Shown: piece after piece, positions 19,860-25,847 of the stretch | How positions within the stretch are numbered: position 1 is the stretch's first letter | How the letters are laid out: each line of letters begins with the position of its first letter | Assembly: GCA_002313255.1 (NCBI GenBank) | Contig: DCBA01000115.1 | Location: forward strand, 1 to 25,847 | Direction: 5' to 3' | Origin: Gammaproteobacteria bacterium UBA1119 | GTDB taxonomy: Bacteria > Pseudomonadota > Gammaproteobacteria > Pseudomonadales > Azotimanducaceae | Length of the DNA stretch: 25,847 nt | The notes under the pieces: model-generated | Told to the model about the DNA's origin: nothing | The model's database searches: none | Seen by the model: only the letters and a program-made list of their open reading frames with translations | Made by a program: the position numbers and the translations under genes

Positions 19860-21707
19860 ATGGGACTCGAGCACCAGGGCGAGCCGACGGAAGTCGACGA
19901 AATGGACGATGCTTTATACCGCATTCGACACAGTCTCGCGCACGTGCTGGCGCAAGCCGTACTCGAAATTCGTCCCAGTTCGACGCTCGGGTTCGGCCCC
20001 CCCATCAAGGATGGCTTTTACTACGACTTTATCCTCTCGGAACCCCTTACAGACGAGGATTTTCCCAAACTCGAACAGGCTATGCGTCGCATCATCAAAA
20101 AAGGCCAGCGGTTCTATCGCGAAGAGTTGTCCCGCGATGACGCCCTCAATCAGCTCAGCGAAATGAATGAGCCGTACAAGCGTGAATACGCGCTCGAACT
20201 CTTGGATCGCAACGATGTTTCAGAACTTTTGTTCTACCGCAACGGACCATTCCTCGACATGTGCGAAGGGCCCCACGTCGACACAACGCGCGATATCCCA
20301 CGCGACTGCTTTAAGCTCCGCAGTGTCGCCGGCGCGTATTGGCGTGGTGACTCGGATAACGTGATGATGACTCGCATTTACGCGTGGGCGTTCAGTGATA
20401 AAGCGACCCTCGACCTCCGCGTCGACGAGTACGAACAAGCTTTGCTACGGGACCACAAAAAACTTGGCCGAGAACTCAGCATTTACGCCATTGATAACGA
20501 TATTGGGCGCGGACTACCGCTATGGCTACCCAATGGCACGGTCATTCGCGACGAACTAGAAAAGCTAGCCAAGGAACTCGAATTCAAAGCAAACTACCAG
20601 CGCGTCGCCACGCCGCATATCGCGCGTCGCGACCTTTTTTATCAGACCGGTCATTTACCTTACTACGCAGACAGCATGTATCCGCCAATGGAACTGACGG
20701 AAGAAGGCGACGATGGGGAACGGATCAAAGAAGCTTACGTCTTGAAACCCATGAATTGTCCACATCACCACAAGATTTTTTCGTCGGAACCACGTAGCTA
20801 TCGGGACCTCCCCCTGCGCTTCGCGGAATACGGCCAAGTGTATCGATTCGAGGAATCGGGTGCGGTTGGTGGACTCATGCGCGTACGTGGGATGAGTATG
20901 AACGACGCCCACATCTACTGTACCGAGGATCAAATCAAGTCCGAGTTCAGAAACGTGATGGCGTTGCACGATGAAGCCTACGCCATTCTTGGCCTGGACA
21001 ATTATTACCTTCGCCTTTCCCGCAGGGACCCTCACGACCCCAAAGGCAAAGATAAGTACGTTGACGACCCCAAGTCATGGGAAACCTGCGAACGGCTCAT
21101 TGCCGAACTCTTGAACGAAATGGAAGTGGAATATGTCGACGGGCCTGGAGAAGCAGCGTTCTACGGACCAAAGATCGATATGCAATTTCATACGGTTACG
21201 GGTCGCGATGAATCCGTCAGTACCATTCAACTTGATTTTGCGGTACCCCGCCGATTAGGACTTCACTACGTCGGGTCCGACGGAGCAGATCATGTGCCGT
21301 ACTGCATCCACCGAGCACCCTTTTCGACACACGAACGCTTCGTCGCGTTCCTGATCGAACACTTTGCGGGCGCGTTCCCGACATGGCTTGCGCCGGTGCA
21401 AGTCCGCGTATTGACTGTATCCAATCAGTTCACCGAGTACGGACAACAAATCGTCGACAGACTCCGAGCGCGTTTCATACGTGCCGAGCTTGGCTCCGAC
21501 AGCGACACAGTTTCCAAAAAAATCCGCGACGGCACGACCCAAAAAATCCCCAACCTGCTCATCGTGGGCGAACGAGAAGCGCAAAATAGCACCGTGACGC
21601 TTCGGCGTTACGGTATCGAAAAGCAAGAAACGCTATCGATTGAGGCTCTTGAGCACACGCTCGTTGACACGATCAAACAGCGATCGTTAGAACTTCAGCT
21701 GAGCTAA
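19860..21707 (+). CDS. thrS: Threonine--tRNA ligase lacking the TGS domain
   Basis: 615 residues. The editing (N2) domain begins almost at once: RHSLAHVLAQ supplies the HxxxH pair (His24, His28; E. coli positions 73 and 77), and MCEGPHV supplies the CxxxH pair. The class II catalytic core follows, with zinc ligands in PMNCPHH, MNDAHIYC and HRAPFSTHERF, then the anticodon-binding domain (from about 520). The roughly 60-residue TGS domain of typical bacterial ThrRS is absent, and the upstream in-frame stop at 19827 excludes it. The usual gammaproteobacterial followers infC, rpmI and rplT are also absent: the next gene, prc, is convergent. Motifs indicate an active, editing-competent enzyme. An origin by transfer is possible but not shown. 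Confidence 0.96.
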   Translation: MGLEHQGEPTEVDEMDDALYRIRHSLAHVLAQAVLEIRPSSTLGFGPPIKDGFYYDFILSEPLTDEDFPKLEQAMRRIIKKGQRFYREELSRDDALNQLSEMNEPYKREYALELLDRNDVSELLFYRNGPFLDMCEGPHVDTTRDIPRDCFKLRSVAGAYWRGDSDNVMMTRIYAWAFSDKATLDLRVDEYEQALLRDHKKLGRELSIYAIDNDIGRGLPLWLPNGTVIRDELEKLAKELEFKANYQRVATPHIARRDLFYQTGHLPYYADSMYPPMELTEEGDDGERIKEAYVLKPMNCPHHHKIFSSEPRSYRDLPLRFAEYGQVYRFEESGAVGGLMRVRGMSMNDAHIYCTEDQIKSEFRNVMALHDEAYAILGLDNYYLRLSRRDPHDPKGKDKYVDDPKSWETCERLIAELLNEMEVEYVDGPGEAAFYGPKIDMQFHTVTGRDESVSTIQLDFAVPRRLGLHYVGSDGADHVPYCIHRAPFSTHERFVAFLIEHFAGAFPTWLAPVQVRVLTVSNQFTEYGQQIVDRLRARFIRAELGSDSDTVSKKIRDGTTQKIPNLLIVGEREAQNSTVTLRRYGIEKQETLSIEALEHTLVDTIKQRSLELQLS

Positions 21708-21743
21708 ACATTTGAATAGACAGGATCTCGGTGGTCCTCGCGC

Positions 21744-23867
21744 TCAGTTCGACGCCTGCGCTGTCTGGCTACTGACCCCAGACAAATTGATGTAATCCAT
21801 CAGAATATGACCCGTTTCCATGATCAGCGGGTCAGGGTCGTCGTCCGAGTCGGAAATCTTCTCTGATGCCCGTTGCGCTTGCCGCGCCGCAAGATCCTTG
21901 AGACTCGTCACCGGGTCCTCTCCTTTGGCAATTAGGAGCGCGTTTTCTAGGTCAAGCCGCCACACATCGTCGGCCTCTTTTTCGATTACCCGGGTCGTTT
22001 GATTAAGGGATATGTGTGTTTCAGCGCGCTTCTCTCTCCTCCAGTTAGACAAGGAACGGAGATATGCAAAATCAGGATCTTGCGCGACCCTTCGTTCGTG
22101 ATTCACCCTGAGTCGCTCCAGATAGGGTTGGACGTTGTTGGTCTGGCGATAAACGGCCGGTTTGATGGTGTCCCACGTAAGCGCATCTTCCAGCGTGCTC
22201 TCACCGATGTTGTCGATGCCGAATACGTCAGGGTACGCAATGTCAGGGACGATGCCCTGATGCTGTGTGCTGTCCCCCGACACACGATAAAATTTCGCTT
22301 CGGTGATTTTCAGTTGGCCGCGGTTCAAAGGGACCAGCGTCTGAACCGTGCCCTTGCCGAACGTCTGTGTGCCGATCACCAATCCCCGTTGGTAGTCTTG
22401 AATCGCTCCAGCAAAAATTTCAGAGGCAGAGGCCGAAAGTCGATTGACCAGTACCGCAAGTGGACCATCCCACGCCGTTCGACCGTCCTCGTCACGATAG
22501 ATTCTTGCGTTAGGCCGGCGCGCTTTTCGCACTTGAACCGTGGGACCCTTTCGAATAAATAACCCCGTCAGCGACTGGGCTTCCTGTAGCGAACCTCCTC
22601 CGTTGCTTCGTAAATCAACCACTAGGCCATCGACACCCTCGACCTTCAGCTCCTCAATGAGCCGGCTCACGTCACGCGTCGTGCTCCTGAAATTCTTTTC
22701 TCCACGTCGCACCGCATTAAAGTCAACATAGAAAGTTGGGATCTCCAAGACTCCGATCCGCACGTCTCCCAACTCGCTCTCAAGCGTAAATACTTTTTTT
22801 TGTGCGGCTTGCTCTTCTAGTTTCACGGTATCTCGCTTAATCCGAATCACCCGACTGGATTCTTCATCGCCGGAGTTATCGACAAGTTCGAGTCGAACAA
22901 TCGTGTCTTTCGGACCTCGAATCAATTCAACGACGTCATCAAGGCGCCAACCCACAACATCGATCAGTTTGCCGCGTTCGCCCTGTCCAACAGACACAAT
23001 TCGGTCCGACGGCTTTAATTCGCCCGCTTTATCCGCTGGTCCTGCAGGCACGAGTCTTACCACTGAGGTGTAATCGTCTTCCGTTCGCAATACCGCGCCA
23101 ATCCCCTGCAACGAGAGCGACATACTCATATTGAAGTTCTCGGATGACCGAGGAGAAAGGTATTGAGTATGGGGGTCGTACGTGGAAGCAAATGCGTTAA
23201 TGTACAGCTGAAAGGCGTCTTCTGATCGAGTTTGTCGGGCCTGTTTCAGTCGGTTCCTGTAGCGCTTAAGTAGCACGTCCTGAATGTCGCCTAGATCTCG
23301 CTCATTAAGTTTCATACTGAGGATCGACGCTTTAACACGACGCTCCCAAAGGGCATCATTCGCGGCCTCACTCTCAGACCACGGGGCAGCCTCGCGATCT
23401 ATCTGAAGCGTCTCGTCGGCATCGAAGTTAAATTTTTCAACCCCGTCTTCAAGACCTGCTATGAGCGCATCGAGGCGGTTCAGAAGCCGCACTTGAAAAG
23501 TATTGTAAATGGCAAAGGCGGGTTTCAAGTCACCGTGCTTCAACGCCTCGTCTAGCCGATATCTGTACTTGTTCAGTGCGTCGAGGTCGGTTTGGAGCAA
23601 GTACGCGTGCCCGGGATCCAACGTGTTGACGTACTTATCAAATATTTCGCTTGACGCCGAGTCGTCTAGTGGCTTTTTAATAAAGTGGTTGTGTCGGATT
23701 TGATCCACGATGGTGAGGCTCGTACGTGGATGGATCGCGAGCGGCTCGAGATCTTGAGCATGACTTTCGTTGAACGCGACTTGTCCTTCTTGTGCGTAAA
23801 CAACAGAGGAAACGATGAGCGCTAGAACCGCAAGTGGCCCTGCAGCTAGTTTTTTCCGATTGCCCAT
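21744..23867 (-). CDS. prc: Carboxy-terminal (tail-specific) protease Prc
   Basis: 707 residues (E. coli 682). A cleavable signal peptide ends near VVYAQ. An N-terminal helical domain is followed by a PDZ domain (about 255-340) and the S41 core with LRSNGGGSLQEA. The catalytic Ser480 lies in SASASEIF and Lys505 in FGKGTVQ, 25 residues apart as in E. coli Prc, and the C-terminal helical domain is present. Prc works in the periplasm, degrading non-polarly tagged proteins and tuning peptidoglycan hydrolases and lipoprotein levels. It is convergent with thrS (36-bp gap) and divergent from the FKBP gene. Confidence 0.96.
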   Translation of the reverse strand: MGNRKKLAAGPLAVLALIVSSVVYAQEGQVAFNESHAQDLEPLAIHPRTSLTIVDQIRHNHFIKKPLDDSASSEIFDKYVNTLDPGHAYLLQTDLDALNKYRYRLDEALKHGDLKPAFAIYNTFQVRLLNRLDALIAGLEDGVEKFNFDADETLQIDREAAPWSESEAANDALWERRVKASILSMKLNERDLGDIQDVLLKRYRNRLKQARQTRSEDAFQLYINAFASTYDPHTQYLSPRSSENFNMSMSLSLQGIGAVLRTEDDYTSVVRLVPAGPADKAGELKPSDRIVSVGQGERGKLIDVVGWRLDDVVELIRGPKDTIVRLELVDNSGDEESSRVIRIKRDTVKLEEQAAQKKVFTLESELGDVRIGVLEIPTFYVDFNAVRRGEKNFRSTTRDVSRLIEELKVEGVDGLVVDLRSNGGGSLQEAQSLTGLFIRKGPTVQVRKARRPNARIYRDEDGRTAWDGPLAVLVNRLSASASEIFAGAIQDYQRGLVIGTQTFGKGTVQTLVPLNRGQLKITEAKFYRVSGDSTQHQGIVPDIAYPDVFGIDNIGESTLEDALTWDTIKPAVYRQTNNVQPYLERLRVNHERRVAQDPDFAYLRSLSNWRREKRAETHISLNQTTRVIEKEADDVWRLDLENALLIAKGEDPVTSLKDLAARQAQRASEKISDSDDDPDPLIMETGHILMDYINLSGVSSQTAQASN

Positions 23868-24083
23868 ACTGCGTTCAGTCCCCTACACACCAGCTCATGG
23901 TGATAACTCGTTTCGCACCTATCTGCCGGCCCAGACATCTGTTGCTCGGGCGGATGGCCTCCGATGAGTGTCGCACGGAGCGACCGGAATGTAACCCCAC
24001 CGTGGATCTAGCGAATGGCGCGAGGAATGGCACATTTTCCCGAGGCGCGGAATAATGCGGTTTCATCGTAACAAGGACCACTC

Positions 24084-24626
24084 ATGCAAACGGAGTGTCA
24101 CCGCGGTCGAAAAGTACTGTCCACCGCTAGCTTAGTATGGGTCATGTTTCTGTGTGCCTGCGCACCCAGCGTTAGCTCCGAGTCGACGTCTCTGAATGAT
24201 AGCGACGAGAACGTTATAGCAACTCAGCGATTGCCCAAGTCGATGAGCGGAGAAGCGTTTCTCGACAAAAACAAGATACTCCCCAACGTGATAACGACGG
24301 ACTCCGGCCTCCAATACAAAGTTCTGGTGCAAGGCCGCGGTGCCCGCCCCGGACCAAGAGATACCGTCAGTACGCACTACGTGGGGACTTTGATTGACGG
24401 TACCGTCTTTGACAGTTCTCGAGCACGACAGTCGCCGGCACAATTTCCGGTTGATGGGGTTATTCGGGGTTGGACCGAAGCGCTTCAATTGATGCCTGTT
24501 GGATCGAAATGGATGCTCTACGTGCCGCCCAACTTAGCCTACGGATCTCGGAGGGTCGGGCCACACATCGGCCCCGACGAAACCTTGGTATTTGAGGTTG
24601 AATTGCTTGACATCGTCGGACGTTAA
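24084..24626 (+). CDS. FKBP-type peptidyl-prolyl isomerase lipoprotein
   Basis: 180 residues. A lipoprotein signal (lipobox LCAC, Cys26) precedes a linker and one FKBP domain (about 72-180). Expected active-site features are visible: HYVGTLIDGTVFDSS, the Trp of IRGWTEAL, and the Tyr of NLAYGSR. It should speed proline isomerisation of envelope proteins. The N-terminal dimerisation domain of FkpA/Mip is absent, so it is a single-domain, lipid-anchored form. AAGGA eight bases upstream supports the ATG. It is divergent from prc across 216 bp. Confidence 0.92.
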   Translation: MQTECHRGRKVLSTASLVWVMFLCACAPSVSSESTSLNDSDENVIATQRLPKSMSGEAFLDKNKILPNVITTDSGLQYKVLVQGRGARPGPRDTVSTHYVGTLIDGTVFDSSRARQSPAQFPVDGVIRGWTEALQLMPVGSKWMLYVPPNLAYGSRRVGPHIGPDETLVFEVELLDIVGR

Positions 24627-24839
24627 AGCCGTTATCTGCGTCGCGACTCGTGTTCGATCCAGACTACTTACCGATCACACGACGGCATCGAACGAACGCC
24701 TTGGGTCTCGCACTCGCGTGATCGGTATTGCCATCCGGTATATGCATCGACAGGGTCGCTGGACAATTTGTTGGTCGACCAAATTACGGATCGAAGCGTT
24801 GGCAACAGAGAATGCGTCCGACTTAACCAGCGACGTTAA

Positions 24840-25097
24840 ATGAAACGAAACCTGACACGGACCGCCCTGCTCGGCAGCATCACCACAATCCTTGGTATCA
24901 CCTGGCTAGCCAACGAATTTGAGCTCGATTTAGATCGACTGCTCGAATTCTTGTTATCCAGCACCCTTATTGTGCTCGGATGCATGATGTTGGCTGCCCT
25001 CGTCGTGGTGTTTAGACGAGTTCTTCGACGAAAATCTAGGAGCGCACAAAATAATCAAGGAAGATCCGTAAAGAATCGAGTAAACCTTGGTAAGTAG
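24840..25097 (+). CDS. Small two-helix membrane protein of unknown function
   Basis: 85 residues, family not recognised. Two hydrophobic segments are visible: TALLGSITTILGITWLANEF, and LLSSTLIVLGCMMLAALVVVF separated from the first by an acidic patch (ELDLDRLLEF). The tail is strongly basic (RRVLRRKSRS...), suggesting a cytoplasmic C-terminus. There is no clear Shine-Dalgarno sequence. The ATG overlaps, as ATGA, the end of a weak upstream open frame (24592-24843). The last 43 bp overlap the convergent end of lepB. The membrane-protein pattern and codon-like composition make it probably real. Confidence 0.6.
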   Translation: MKRNLTRTALLGSITTILGITWLANEFELDLDRLLEFLLSSTLIVLGCMMLAALVVVFRRVLRRKSRSAQNNQGRSVKNRVNLGK

Positions 25098-25807
25098 TAC
25101 TTGTCGAGATCTACTGAAAATGCGACAGCGTGCGCCCGACCCATGATACGGTCGCGCGTAATCAGTCCGATCCTTCTGGAATCGCTGCTGTTGTCACGAT
25201 TGTCACCGAGCATTAGGTAATACCCGGCTGGAATTTCTTGCGGCGGAAACGTCGAGTAGGTCCCGGTAGCTCGACGGTTCACCATAATCACGCGGGAGTC
25301 GCCCAAAACGCTCTCGCGAAAAAAACGGTGGGCGCTTGCTTTCGGAACCGGGAGCTCGGCAATTTCATCGGGCCCGAGGGGCTCATAGCTAGCCTTGTCA
25401 CCGTTAATAACAAGTCGATTCCGACGCAGTTCAACCACGTCGCCGGGGACTCCGATCACCCGTTTGACAAAGAGGCGCTCATCTTGAGGATTATCAAACG
25501 TGACGACGTCTCCACGCTTTGGCTCGCCCCACCGAAAAATTCGAACCCACGTGAAAGGAACTGCAAGATCGTACGCCAGTTTGTCAACGACGATCCGATC
25601 TCCCGGCAGGATCGAGGGCTTCATGCTGCCGGAAGGTACCTGATTCCAATCAGCTATGGCCGAGCGGAAAATGAGCATGACGACCACGAAAACAACAAAG
25701 CTTCGCCACTCACTCCAGAATTTATTGAAGCGTCCGGTCACCGAATAAACGCCGCCGTTGCGGCACTCCATGTAATCATCAACGACGTTCCTGGTATTCG
25801 AACACAT
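25055..25807 (-). CDS. lepB: Signal peptidase I LepB
   Basis: 250 residues. One membrane anchor (FVVFVVVMLIFRSAIADW) precedes the catalytic domain: nucleophile Ser61 in PSGSMKPSI, general base Lys115 in RLFVKRVIGVPGD, and the conserved GDNRDNSSDSR near the C-terminus. It removes signal peptides of Sec- and Tat-exported proteins, of which this window encodes several. It is shorter than E. coli LepB (324 residues) and has only one evident membrane helix before the serine. GAGAAACG just upstream fits the ATG at 25807. Its 3' end overlaps the small membrane protein gene in the opposite direction. Confidence 0.96.
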   Translation of the reverse strand: MCSNTRNVVDDYMECRNGGVYSVTGRFNKFWSEWRSFVVFVVVMLIFRSAIADWNQVPSGSMKPSILPGDRIVVDKLAYDLAVPFTWVRIFRWGEPKRGDVVTFDNPQDERLFVKRVIGVPGDVVELRRNRLVINGDKASYEPLGPDEIAELPVPKASAHRFFRESVLGDSRVIMVNRRATGTYSTFPPQEIPAGYYLMLGDNRDNSSDSRRIGLITRDRIMGRAHAVAFSVDLDKYYLPRFTRFFTDLP

Positions 25808-25813
25808 CGTTTC

Positions 25814-25847
25814 TCACGACGATTGACGGTTTTCTTCTTCGAATTGG
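25814..25847 (-). CDS. Possible 3' end of a gene upstream of lepB
   Basis: An open frame on the minus strand enters from the right edge and ends with TGA at 25816-25814, six bases before the lepB ATG. The visible residues, QFEEENRQSS, are hydrophilic and would suit a C-terminus. In many gammaproteobacteria lepA precedes lepB, but these ten residues do not identify it. Could be chance. Confidence 0.25.
   Translation of the reverse strand, partial: QFEEENRQSS

Noticed and set aside
23868..24083. Short inverted repeat GTCGC/GCGAC in the prc/FKBP gap
   Set aside because: Five-base stem with no T-run and no sign of function; expected by chance.
24592..24843. 83-codon plus-strand frame between the FKBP gene and the small membrane protein
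   Set aside because: Starts inside the FKBP gene, has no Shine-Dalgarno sequence, no hydrophobic or domain pattern and a random-looking Arg/Thr-rich composition. Kept only as a remark because its stop overlaps the next ATG.

Overview
The window reads as chromosomal core DNA of a gammaproteobacterium with a compact genome. The lineage call rests on zipA (a cell-division gene essentially confined to Gammaproteobacteria), the gene order smc-zipA-ligA, a yheU-type (UPF0270) gene coupled to ttcA, and a full System I cytochrome c maturation operon. G+C is about one half by eye. Gene ends overlap repeatedly, and I see no insertion sequence, prophage, CRISPR array, tRNA or rRNA. I cannot name a genus; an uncultivated, possibly marine, lineage is a guess.

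Layout. Left edge (1-133, minus): the first codons of a DinG/YoaA-type helicase, nearly overlapping at its 5' end a rightward secreted PQQ-dependent sugar (sorbosone-type) dehydrogenase (153-1271). Then 1222-8302 (minus): smc > zipA > ligA > a small lytic-transglycosylase-like lipoprotein, i.e. chromosome condensation, division, DNA joining and wall remodelling. An AT-rich gap (8303-8541) separates this from the minus-strand operon ccmABCDEFGHI (15308 down to 8542), in which eight of the nine genes start within a few bases of, or inside, the preceding gene. The operon includes a 56-codon ccmD with a TTG start at 13302-13132. Divergent from ccmA is a lipoprotein S41 peptidase (15553-17214). Next, on the minus strand, come ttcA > yheU > a second, membrane-anchored PQQ-type dehydrogenase (19613 down to 17280). 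thrS (19860-21707, plus) converges on the periplasmic protease gene prc (23867 down to 21744). An FKBP-type isomerase lipoprotein and a small unknown membrane protein (plus) follow, and lepB (signal peptidase I, minus) closes the window, perhaps preceded by the last codons of another gene.

How the genes fit together. Much of the content is envelope and periplasm biology: cytochrome c maturation, two exported quinoprotein-like dehydrogenases that would need a c-type cytochrome or quinone acceptor, two S41 proteases, a proline isomerase and the signal peptidase. A link between the dehydrogenases and the ccm operon is inference from proximity only.

I did not find a clearly undescribed system. 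The most notable points are a threonyl-tRNA synthetase that lacks the N-terminal TGS domain and lies outside the usual thrS-infC-rpmI-rplT context, the almost fully overlapped ccm operon with three TTG and one GTG start, cysteines placed next to both catalytic residues of the lipoprotein S41 peptidase, and long convergent coding overlaps.
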